From positions 1 through 56,650 of the forward strand of contig DRHS01000156.1 in NCBI GenBank assembly GCA_011053095.1: DNA of 56,650 bases. The letters run 5' to 3'. Below the pieces are notes generated by a model. The model had not been told where the DNA came from, ran no database searches, and saw nothing but the letters and a program-made list of their open reading frames with translations. Both the position numbers and the translations under genes were made by a program. Source of the DNA: Bacteroides sp. Its GTDB lineage: Bacteria > Bacteroidota > Bacteroidia > Bacteroidales > SM23-62. Positions 1-8,949 of this stretch are shown here, piece after piece; position 1 is the stretch's first letter, and each line of letters starts with the position of its first letter.

Positions 1-2
1 TC

Positions 3-998
3 AACCCTGATGAGGCCTACCTGATTGATGTTTATCCGGTGATCAAAGGAGCTGTTCAATTCTTTATGGATTTCCTGGTTGAACATCCTAATGGCAAATG
101 GCTGGTTACCAATCCCTCCACATCACCTGAAAATCCACCCAAAGGGCCCGGTTATCGGTATTTCTTCGATGAAGTGACAGGGTCATATTATTTTACAACT
201 ATTTGTTACGGATCCTCAATCGATATGCAGATCCTGAGCGATCTGTTCGCGTATTACATTGAATCGGCAAAGGAACTGGGACTTGATCCTGGTTTTGCTG
301 CAGAGGTATCTGAAGCTCGTAGCAGATTGGTTCCCCCCCAGATAGGAATAGACGGAACCCTGCAGGAATGGACAGAAGACCTGGAACAGCTGGAGGATAA
401 ACACAGGCATTTCTCCCATATGTATGGTCTGTATCCCGGGAATGTGATTTCTGCTAAAAGGACCCCCCAGTTAATTGATGGATGCAAGGCCGTTCTTGAA
501 CAAAGGGGTGATGGCGGCACAGGTTTCTCAAGGGGATGGAAAATCGCTCTGTGGGCAAGGTTGTATGATGGAAACAGGGCAGAAAAGATCTTCAGTGGTT
601 ATATACAGGAACAGTGCTATCCCCAACTTTTCGCCAAATGTTTTACCCCCCTTCAAATTGACGGTACACAGGGTGTTGCGGCAGGCATAACAGAGATGCT
701 TATACAGTCGCATGAAGGAGTTATTGACCTGCTGCCCGCATTACCGGATAAGTGGGATGAGGGCAGGTTTGATGGTGTATGTGCCCGTGGTGGTTTTGAG
801 TTGGATATGACATGGAAGGATCAGACCCTTACTGCATTGGAAATTATATCAAGGGCCGGTGAAACCTGTCGCGTTGATGCAGGTGGAAGATTTAATGTTA
901 TGAAGGATGGAAAGAATATAAAAAGTAAAACACACAGAGACGGATCCATTGAATTCGAGACGATTGAAGGAGGTGTATATAAACTCATAAGGAGATAA
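3..998 (+). CDS. GH95-type alpha-L-fucosidase, C-terminal part (truncated by left window edge)
   Basis: Frame is open upstream of the listed start to base 3 (NPDEAYLIDVYPVIKGAVQFF). GH95-like blocks: WLVTNPSTSPEN, DGTLQEWTEDLEQLEDKHRHFSHMYGLYPGN, RGDGGTGFSRGWKIALWARL, PLQIDGTQGVAAGITEMLIQSH, LLPALPDKW. Confidence 0.9.
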   Translation, partial: NPDEAYLIDVYPVIKGAVQFFMDFLVEHPNGKWLVTNPSTSPENPPKGPGYRYFFDEVTGSYYFTTICYGSSIDMQILSDLFAYYIESAKELGLDPGFAAEVSEARSRLVPPQIGIDGTLQEWTEDLEQLEDKHRHFSHMYGLYPGNVISAKRTPQLIDGCKAVLEQRGDGGTGFSRGWKIALWARLYDGNRAEKIFSGYIQEQCYPQLFAKCFTPLQIDGTQGVAAGITEMLIQSHEGVIDLLPALPDKWDEGRFDGVCARGGFELDMTWKDQTLTALEIISRAGETCRVDAGGRFNVMKDGKNIKSKTHRDGSIEFETIEGGVYKLIRR

Positions 999-999
999 A

Positions 1000-2487
1000 A
1001 TGAGAAACTTCCTGCTCATCCTTGGTTTAGTAATTCTGGTACCGGGCGGTTGTAAAGACGATGTCCCCCTACCCAATATTCTGGTATTCCTGGCTGACGA
1101 CCTGGGTTATGGTGATCTTGGCTGCTATGGAAGCCCCATCATCCAAACCCCAAATATTGACCAACTTGCTGCCGAGGGAGTAAGGATGACCGATTGCCAC
1201 TCTGGAGGGACAGTATGTTCCCCTTCAAGATCTGCACTGTTAACAGGTAGGAATCCATACCGAAGCGGTTTTTTTTATATAAGCGGTGGAGACACATTCC
1301 TCCAGGATGATGAAGTCACCATTGCAGAGATTCTGCAGACCAGGGGCTATGAGACGAGTTTCTGGGGCAAGTGGCATCTTTCATACCTGGAGAAAGGAAG
1401 AAGGGATCAACCCGGACCCGGAGACCAGGGATTTGATTATTGGATGGGAACTACGGTAAATGCCTTTGATGGTCCCGCCAATGCCGGAAAATTCATCCGG
1501 AATGGTGAACCCGTAGGACAGGTAGAGGGATGGTACTGCGATGTGATCGTTGATGAAGCATGTGACTGGCTCAGAACCAAAAGGAACCCGGATAAGCCGT
1601 TCTTTATGTATGTTGCATCACATGAACCCCATACGCCAATTTCCCCGCCCCTGGAATACAGTGAGCGCTACAACAATCGGGAGACAGATGACCTCGAAAG
1701 AGGGATTGAATATGGCAGGGTAAAACGTCCCGTGAAAGATATTTCAGCAAATAAAAGTGAATATTATGGTACGGTCACCCAGCTTGACGATGCATTCGGC
1801 CGCCTGATGGCCGCCCTTGAAGGCCTGGGTTTGAAAAACAATACCCTGGTAATTTTTACGAGTGATAATGGTCCGGAAACCCCGGTTACTTTTGAAGAGT
1901 CACTGGGAGAATGGGAAGATCCGATCCGTGATAAGTGCTTCGGTTCACCGGGGAAATTGAAGGGCATGAAAAGATACCCCTACGAAGGAGGCCACAGAGT
2001 GCCGGGAATAGCCAGGTTCCCCGGGGTAATTCCGGAGGGCATAGAATCTGATATACTATTCAATGGTTGCGATTTTTTACCAACATTCTGCCAACTGGTT
2101 AATGTACAGGTGCCATCCGATCGGGCCATTGACGGAATGGATGCATTCGGGGCATTCTTAAATGAAAAGACGAAACGGGAAGTCCCATCCATATGGTTTT
2201 ATCCTCACTACGGCGATACCTACTTCAGGATGCCCCAGATGTCGATGCGGAAAGATGATTATACTCTGATTGGCTGGTTGCCTGAAAAACCGGATTCTTT
2301 AGACCTGAAGACTTGGATGATCATGCATGATCCTCAAAAATTCGAGTTATATGACGTGGCTCTTGATCCAAACCAAATAAGGGATATTTCAGAGCAGGAA
2401 CCTGATGTTGTCGCATCCCTTGGAAAGGAAATGACTCTTTTGTGGAGGGAAATGCGCGATGAGGGCCTGGCAAGAAAAAAAAGATAA
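1000..2487 (+). CDS. S1-family sulfatase, lipoprotein-like signal
   Basis: PNILVFLADDLGYGDLGCYG plus formylglycine motif CSPSRSALLTGR (Cys codon at 1216) and GKWHL; N-terminal MRNFLLILGLVILVPGGC resembles a lipobox. Confidence 0.95.
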   Translation: MRNFLLILGLVILVPGGCKDDVPLPNILVFLADDLGYGDLGCYGSPIIQTPNIDQLAAEGVRMTDCHSGGTVCSPSRSALLTGRNPYRSGFFYISGGDTFLQDDEVTIAEILQTRGYETSFWGKWHLSYLEKGRRDQPGPGDQGFDYWMGTTVNAFDGPANAGKFIRNGEPVGQVEGWYCDVIVDEACDWLRTKRNPDKPFFMYVASHEPHTPISPPLEYSERYNNRETDDLERGIEYGRVKRPVKDISANKSEYYGTVTQLDDAFGRLMAALEGLGLKNNTLVIFTSDNGPETPVTFEESLGEWEDPIRDKCFGSPGKLKGMKRYPYEGGHRVPGIARFPGVIPEGIESDILFNGCDFLPTFCQLVNVQVPSDRAIDGMDAFGAFLNEKTKREVPSIWFYPHYGDTYFRMPQMSMRKDDYTLIGWLPEKPDSLDLKTWMIMHDPQKFELYDVALDPNQIRDISEQEPDVVASLGKEMTLLWREMRDEGLARKKR

Positions 2488-2509
2488 TTCAATATATATC
2501 AATCTTCTT

Positions 2510-4756
2510 ATGAAAAATAGTTTTTTCCCAACCTTAATAGTTGTTGTCTCAGGATTTTTCTTCAGTGTTTCGGCAGAGGACAAATATCCTTCCGAACTAC
2601 TCCTCGAGGATATTTACAAGAACAATGTATTCACCCAGAAGGGGATCAATTCCCTTAGCTGGATGAAAGACAACAAAGGCTATTCCACACTGGAGACCAA
2701 TCAGGAAACAGGAGGAAAAGATATTGTGAGGTATGACGCAAAAACCGGCCGGAGGGATGTGCTGGTATCAACCAGCATGTTGATCCCAAAGGGAAAAAAG
2801 GATCCTCTGGCAATAAGGGAATATACCTGGTCGGCGGACAATCAAAAACTGTTGATTTTTACCAATACCAGGCGTGTCTGGCGTCGTCATACAAGGGGAG
2901 ATTACTGGGTATTAGACCTGCAGGAAGGCCACCTGCAACAACTTGGCCGGGGCATGGAACCCGCAAGGCTAATGTTTACCAAATTCTCATCAGACGCTAC
3001 AAAGGCCGGATATGTATACAAGAATAACATTTATGTAGAAACCCTGGAAACGGGCCGGATCACACAATTGACATTCGATGGTGATGATAAAATTGTGAAC
3101 GGGACATTTGACTGGGCTTATGAAGAAGAGTTTCATTGCCGGGATGGATTCCGCTGGAGCCCGGATGGCAAAAATATTGCCTACTGGCACTCCAATACAG
3201 AGGGAACGGGGACATTCTACCTGATTAATAATATTGATTCCATCTATTCCGTGCCTATCCCCCTTCCTTATCCGAAAGTCGGTACCACAAACTCTGCCGT
3301 AAAAGTAGGGGTAGTGTCTTCCGAAGGTGGCGAAAGCCGCTGGTTTGACATTCCTGGCGATATGCGAAATGATTACCTCCCGAGAATGGATTTCATTCCA
3401 AATTCTAACGAGGTAATGATCCAGCAAATGAATCGTTTGCAGAACAGGAATACAATATGGACCGCCGATGTCAATACCATGGAAATAAACAAGATCCATG
3501 TCGAAAATGACGAGGCATTTCTGGATATCCACGACAATATCATGTGGCTTGATGATGAGAAATATTTTACATGGACCAGTGAAAAAGATGGCTGGATGCA
3601 TCTTTATAAAATATCCAGGGATGGGAAAGATGAAATGCTGATCACAAGGGGTGAGTTTGATATTGTCAGGATCAGCTGCATTGATCCTAAGGGTGGCTAC
3701 GTCTACTATATTGCCTCGCCTGACAAACCGACAGAAAGATATCTATACAAGAGCAGACTTGACGGTAAGGGTCAGGCAGAAAGGGTTACACCCGGGGATA
3801 TGACAGGTCAGCATTCCTACCAGATATCGGCCAATGCAAGCTGGGCCATTCATACCTTTCAGAATGTTACCACTCCAAATCATTATCAATTGATATCACT
3901 TCCGCGCCATAAGTCCATCCGTTTGCTGGAGGACAATGCAGGGGCAAAGGACTGGTTCGAAGCTTTAACACTCAATCCAAAAGAATTTTTCAGGGTTGAT
4001 ATCGGTATTGCTGAGCTGGATGGCTGGATGATCAAACCCCCTGGATTTGATGCTTCGAAGAAGTACCCGGTCATAATATATATTTACGGAGAGCCCGCCG
4101 GAGCTACAGTACAGAACAACTGGGGAGGGGGCGATCTCTGGCACCAGTACATGGCAAGCCTGGGTTACGTGGTGATGAGCCTGGATCCGAGGGGTACAAA
4201 ATCTCCCAGGGGAAGGGAATGGAGAAAAGTGATTTATGGAAAGATAGGAATCGTGGCCGGAAATGATCATGCCGCCGGTATGAGAGAGATTTTGAAGAAG
4301 TACGCTTTCATGGATGCTGAGAGAGTCGGAATCTGGGGATGGAGCGGAGGTGGACAAATGACCCTGAACTGCCTCTTTAGATACCCGGATATTTACAAGG
4401 CCGGCATTGCAGTGGCATTTGTCAGCAATCAGCGTTTATACGATGCGATTTACCAGGAACGATATATGGGATTGCCTTCCGAAAATGAATATGGATACAG
4501 GGAAGGATCCCCCATTTTTCATGCCCATAAACTGGAGGGTGAACTGCTGATCATGCATGGTACTGCCGATGACAATGTTCATTACCAGAGCTTTGAAATG
4601 CTGGTTGATGAGTTGGTCAGGCATAATAAAATGTTCCAGATGATGGCTTATCCCATGAGGTCTCACGGGATAAGGGAAAGGGAAAACACAAGCTACCATC
4701 TGCGGCAGGTAATGGAAAGGTTCTGGTTGGAACGTCTTCCTGCGGGAGCGAGATAA
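2510..4756 (+). CDS. DPP-IV-like S9 family prolyl oligopeptidase
   Basis: ORF listed from 2459, but ATG at 2510 (MKNSFFPTLIVVVSGFFFSVSA) gives a signal peptide. C-terminal alpha/beta hydrolase with GIWGWSGGGQMTLNCLFRYPDIYKAGIAVA, HGTADDNVHYQ and SHGI (Ser/Asp/His). Confidence 0.92.
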   Translation: MKNSFFPTLIVVVSGFFFSVSAEDKYPSELLLEDIYKNNVFTQKGINSLSWMKDNKGYSTLETNQETGGKDIVRYDAKTGRRDVLVSTSMLIPKGKKDPLAIREYTWSADNQKLLIFTNTRRVWRRHTRGDYWVLDLQEGHLQQLGRGMEPARLMFTKFSSDATKAGYVYKNNIYVETLETGRITQLTFDGDDKIVNGTFDWAYEEEFHCRDGFRWSPDGKNIAYWHSNTEGTGTFYLINNIDSIYSVPIPLPYPKVGTTNSAVKVGVVSSEGGESRWFDIPGDMRNDYLPRMDFIPNSNEVMIQQMNRLQNRNTIWTADVNTMEINKIHVENDEAFLDIHDNIMWLDDEKYFTWTSEKDGWMHLYKISRDGKDEMLITRGEFDIVRISCIDPKGGYVYYIASPDKPTERYLYKSRLDGKGQAERVTPGDMTGQHSYQISANASWAIHTFQNVTTPNHYQLISLPRHKSIRLLEDNAGAKDWFEALTLNPKEFFRVDIGIAELDGWMIKPPGFDASKKYPVIIYIYGEPAGATVQNNWGGGDLWHQYMASLGYVVMSLDPRGTKSPRGREWRKVIYGKIGIVAGNDHAAGMREILKKYAFMDAERVGIWGWSGGGQMTLNCLFRYPDIYKAGIAVAFVSNQRLYDAIYQERYMGLPSENEYGYREGSPIFHAHKLEGELLIMHGTADDNVHYQSFEMLVDELVRHNKMFQMMAYPMRSHGIRERENTSYHLRQVMERFWLERLPAGAR

Positions 4757-4792
4757 AAATTTATGACTGGATATTATTAAACAAACGAGATT

Positions 4793-6850
4793 ATGAGAAC
4801 GATTTTGGCCGGAATTCTTTTCCTGATGCCGATAGTTATATTGGGACAGGATGCAAAAATTTTAATGCACTGGGGATTTGAGGATGTCGAAAACCGAAAC
4901 CTGATTGAAGCATCAAGCGGTATTGCTGATACCATTGAGGGAAATTTCGATCCTGCTCCAGGGGTATTGGGACAGGGATTGCGTTTCGATGGTTTTACTA
5001 CATGTGTCAAAAGGAGCAGCATTGACAAAGCCTCAACCGGAGATGAGTTCACGGTTGAAGCCTGGGTTGCCCTCGGAAATTATCCCTGGAACTGGTGTCC
5101 TGTCCTGACCACAGAATCGAACGAAACAATGGGATACCGGCTCATGATAGGTCCTCTGGGACAGGCATCCTTTGAAGCTGCCATTAACGAACAATGGATC
5201 TCCTGCTCCAGCGAAACGGAAGCCCTTCCGTTAAGGAAATGGATACATATTACCGGTGTTTTTAAGGCTGATGAAAGCATGACACTCTATATTAACGGAG
5301 AACTGAAGGCTGAAAACAAGATCAACGGTTCCATCTCTGATCCCATGTACGACTGTACGATTGGTATGGTTGCAGCAGCTTCCAAACCCTCAGATATTCA
5401 CCGTACATGGGGAACCATTGCTGCATATTACGGGATAGATGGGATCCTGGACGAGATATCCGTCTTCGATATGGCCCTTACCCCAGATGAAGTGCTCAAA
5501 AGTTACAGCGAGAAAAATGTTCCGAAGGCAGATATTGCTCCCCGCAAATTACCTGACATAGAAGAGCATCCTGGCAGTTTTGGTGCATTTTATACCAAAC
5601 TAAAATATTATCCCGGCTGGGATGATCTCTGGCCGGTAGAACAGGATCCGGATATTGTGGTCTGTTTCGATAAATCGCCCATCAAACTCATATTCTGGCG
5701 GGGGATTCGATACGCTGCGTCATGGGTATCCGAGAACAATAACTGGATGAGTGACCAGAGCGTTGAAGCCTGGGAACATGGGGAAAAAGACAGAGAGGGC
5801 TGTTTTGAGCACATGCAGGACCGGCATTGCAGGTTTTCACATGTCAGAATCATTGAGAATACCGATGCACGTATTGTAGTTCACTGGAGGTACGCACCCG
5901 TCAGTGCTTATAACAATACCTGGCATCCTGATCCGAAAACAGGATGGGAATGCTGGATCGATGAATACTATTATATTTATCCCGATGCCACAGCCATCCG
6001 GAAGGTATCCTGGAAGAAAGGAAGCCTTGGCTATCCAAGGCAATTCCAGGAAACCCTGGCTTTGATTCATCCGGGACAAAAGATATCGGATTTGCTTGAA
6101 ACGGACTTTGCACTGGTAGGGGATTATGAAGGGAACACTGGCAAGCAATCCTTTGTTGAAGACCCGAATGTACCACCCTTCGGACCATTTAACTGGGACC
6201 AAAACCATGACTATACCATACAGCAATATGGATTTAAATCACAGCATAAACCCTTTATTTGTTTCGAACCAGGCAATAAAATATTTCTCCGGAACGGAAA
6301 ACTGGGTTCCTATGACATGGCGGGGGGCTGCAATCATTTTCCTGTGGGACAGGCCAGATGTGATGGACGAACTACCAGGATGTCCGACCGTCCTTCCCAT
6401 GCGACCTCTTTCCCGATCTCAGATCCGGTGATCCATGAGAAGGGGGACCGTTATTTCTGGAATGGCCTCTATGGGATGAATGATATGGATCTGACCGAAC
6501 TGACTGCATTTGGAAGATCCTGGGCATATGCACCCGAAGTATCTGTAAATGGATCCGGTTTTCACTCTGCCGGATACGACGGAAGTGAAAGATGTTACCA
6601 GATTGAGAACAGCGAGGGCAAAGCCGGTGAGCTCAAGATGACCCTCGCAGGCAGCAGTGACACACCTGTACATAACCCTGCCTTCTACATAAGAAACTGG
6701 AATGCCGATGGTGCAAGCGTGTTGGTAGACGGCAAGGAACTACAGGATTGCAAAACAGGGATTCATCATAAACTGGAGGGCAAAGATCTGATCGTATTTC
6801 TCAGGATGAAATCCAATTCCAATGTGATTGTAAGTATTAAGCCTGAATAA
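4793..6850 (+). CDS. Secreted LamG-domain protein with unassigned conserved C-terminal domain (paralogue 1)
   Basis: Signal peptide; LamG/concanavalin-like block (GDEFTVEAWVALGNYPWNW...MTLYINGELK...GILDEISVFDMAL); C-terminal domain FWRGIRYAASWV / CFEHMQDRHCRFSHVRIIENTDARIVVHWRYAP / WIDEYYYIYPDATAIRKVSWKKGSLGYPRQFQE / GQARCDGRTTRMSDRPS. Confidence 0.85.
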   Translation: MRTILAGILFLMPIVILGQDAKILMHWGFEDVENRNLIEASSGIADTIEGNFDPAPGVLGQGLRFDGFTTCVKRSSIDKASTGDEFTVEAWVALGNYPWNWCPVLTTESNETMGYRLMIGPLGQASFEAAINEQWISCSSETEALPLRKWIHITGVFKADESMTLYINGELKAENKINGSISDPMYDCTIGMVAAASKPSDIHRTWGTIAAYYGIDGILDEISVFDMALTPDEVLKSYSEKNVPKADIAPRKLPDIEEHPGSFGAFYTKLKYYPGWDDLWPVEQDPDIVVCFDKSPIKLIFWRGIRYAASWVSENNNWMSDQSVEAWEHGEKDREGCFEHMQDRHCRFSHVRIIENTDARIVVHWRYAPVSAYNNTWHPDPKTGWECWIDEYYYIYPDATAIRKVSWKKGSLGYPRQFQETLALIHPGQKISDLLETDFALVGDYEGNTGKQSFVEDPNVPPFGPFNWDQNHDYTIQQYGFKSQHKPFICFEPGNKIFLRNGKLGSYDMAGGCNHFPVGQARCDGRTTRMSDRPSHATSFPISDPVIHEKGDRYFWNGLYGMNDMDLTELTAFGRSWAYAPEVSVNGSGFHSAGYDGSERCYQIENSEGKAGELKMTLAGSSDTPVHNPAFYIRNWNADGASVLVDGKELQDCKTGIHHKLEGKDLIVFLRMKSNSNVIVSIKPE

Positions 6851-6858
6851 TTTATATC

Positions 6859-8904
6859 ATGAATATTATCTTCCTGGGTCTGCTTTGTTTATTGCCAGCT
6901 CTGCTTTCAGCACAGGAAAGTACCCCCCTGGTGCATTGGGATTTTGAGAGGGTTGAAAACAGGAACCTGCTTGACAAGTTTGGGAATTTATCCGATACAA
7001 TCGAAGGGAATTTCGAATTTGCAGAAGGGATATTGGGTCAGGGATTGCGGTTTGACGGCTTTACAACCTGTGTAAGGAGAGAAGGTTCAAAAAAAACATT
7101 GGGCCAGGAATTTACTATTGAAGCATGGGTAGCTCCGGGAAGCTATCCCTGGAACTGGTGTCCCGTATTAAGCACCGCATCAGCTGAGACCAAAGGATTC
7201 AGAATGTTGATGGGTCCCTTGGGACAAGCCTCTTTTGAATGTGCCATCGGGGAGCAATGGATAGGCTGTACCAGTGAGGAAGAGGCCGTAACGCTCAGGG
7301 AATGGACACAAATAATTGGGGTGCTCCGGTCCGGCGGCAAAATGGAAATATACGTCAATGGCAAGTTGGCAGGAAGCAACCAGGTAAACGCTGAGCTCAT
7401 CCATCCCCGTTCCGGCATATGTATAGGCATGGTAACCTCAGCGGAAAAACCTTCCGATATCCACCGTACATGGGGCACCGTCGCTTCATATTACGGGATA
7501 GACGGGATCATGGATGAAATAAAAATATACAACAAGGCCCTGTCTGGACAAGAGGTATGGCAGAATTTTGACAATTATAATATTCCTGTTGCGGATATCC
7601 CGGCTCGCAGACTGCCTGTAATTAAAAATCATCCTTCCCGGTTCGGGGCATATTATACAAAACTAAAATACTACCCTGGATGGGATAATTTATGGCCTGT
7701 AGGGGAGGATCCTGATATTGTTGTTTGTTTCGATCAATCTCCCGTCAAACTAATTTTCTGGAGGGGGATACGGTACGGCGCGTCCTGGGTAACTGAAAAC
7801 GGAAACTGGATGACGGATCAGAGTGTGGAAGCCTGGGAACATGGTGCCAATGACAGGGAAGGCTGTTTCGAACACATGCAGGACAGGCACTGCAGGTTCT
7901 CACATGTCAGGATCATTGAGAACACCGATGCCCGTATTGTCGTTCACTGGAGGTATGCCCCAACCAGTGCCAGTCTCAATACCTGGCGGCCCGATCCCAA
8001 AACCGGATGGGAATGCTGGATTGATGAGTATTATTATATCTACCCGGATGCTTCTGCGATCCGGAAAGTGTCCTGGAAAAAGGGAAGTCTGGGATATCCT
8101 CGTCAATTCCAGGAATCACTTCCCCTGCTCGCTCCGGGTATGGTAGTTTCTGACCTGCTGGAGAAGGAATATGCCCTGGTGGCCGATTACGATAATAGCA
8201 TGGACAAATCATCTTACCTTGAGGATCCGGAAAATTCTCCCTATGGTGCCTCGGCAACCAAACCCTATACCATACAGCAATATCAATTCAAGTCTGAGAA
8301 CAAACCCTATATTTTATTTGAACCAGGCAATGAAATGTGGCTCAGAAATGCTGGTCTTGGTGCCTATGACAAGGTCCAGGGTTGCAATCATTTTCCGGTC
8401 GGACAGGCACGTTGTGACGGGCGGACATCAAGGATATCGGACCGGCCTTCTTCCTTTAACGGCTTCCCGATTTCCGATCCCCCTGTAAATGAATACGGTG
8501 ACAGAAATTACTGGTGTGGAGTTTATGGCATGAATGAAATGGACATCCATGAGTTGTCAGATTTTGGAAGATCCTGGGCATATGCACCAGCACTATTGGT
8601 TCAAACCCCCGCCACAGAATCAAAAGGATACGACAGGAGCCAAAGATGTTATCAGCTTAGAAACAAGGATGGTGATCCGGGTAAAATCGAGTTCATGCTT
8701 GAAGGCAGCCAGGAATCACCCATACATAATCCGGCATTTTATATCAAGAACTGGAACGCTGAAAAGGTCCGGGTACTCATCGATGGCAAGGAGATAAAGA
8801 ATGCGAGGACCGGAACCGATCATACCCTTGAGGGTAGGGACCTTGTCGTTTTTTTGAATTTGGAAAGCAGGTCAAAATTAAATATCACCTTTTCCCCTGA
8901 ATAG
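6859..8904 (+). CDS. Secreted LamG-domain protein with unassigned conserved C-terminal domain (paralogue 2, tandem duplicate)
   Basis: Collinear with and highly similar to 4793..6850 along its length; same conserved blocks. Confidence 0.85.
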   Translation: MNIIFLGLLCLLPALLSAQESTPLVHWDFERVENRNLLDKFGNLSDTIEGNFEFAEGILGQGLRFDGFTTCVRREGSKKTLGQEFTIEAWVAPGSYPWNWCPVLSTASAETKGFRMLMGPLGQASFECAIGEQWIGCTSEEEAVTLREWTQIIGVLRSGGKMEIYVNGKLAGSNQVNAELIHPRSGICIGMVTSAEKPSDIHRTWGTVASYYGIDGIMDEIKIYNKALSGQEVWQNFDNYNIPVADIPARRLPVIKNHPSRFGAYYTKLKYYPGWDNLWPVGEDPDIVVCFDQSPVKLIFWRGIRYGASWVTENGNWMTDQSVEAWEHGANDREGCFEHMQDRHCRFSHVRIIENTDARIVVHWRYAPTSASLNTWRPDPKTGWECWIDEYYYIYPDASAIRKVSWKKGSLGYPRQFQESLPLLAPGMVVSDLLEKEYALVADYDNSMDKSSYLEDPENSPYGASATKPYTIQQYQFKSENKPYILFEPGNEMWLRNAGLGAYDKVQGCNHFPVGQARCDGRTSRISDRPSSFNGFPISDPPVNEYGDRNYWCGVYGMNEMDIHELSDFGRSWAYAPALLVQTPATESKGYDRSQRCYQLRNKDGDPGKIEFMLEGSQESPIHNPAFYIKNWNAEKVRVLIDGKEIKNARTGTDHTLEGRDLVVFLNLESRSKLNITFSPE

Positions 8905-8949
8905 CAGCATAGCTGGTTTTGAACAATAACCACAAAAAATCTTGATAGT

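Larger units (their letters stand above)
4793..8904 (+). repeat. Tandem gene duplication
   Basis: Adjacent ORFs share long near-identical peptide blocks and clear nucleotide similarity, e.g. the VRIIENTDARIVVHWRYAP region near 5845-5895 and 7905-7955. Confidence 0.85.

Noticed and set aside
2990-3601. 203-aa ORF on the - strand
   Set aside because: Lies wholly inside the well-supported S9 peptidase gene; no recognisable domain.
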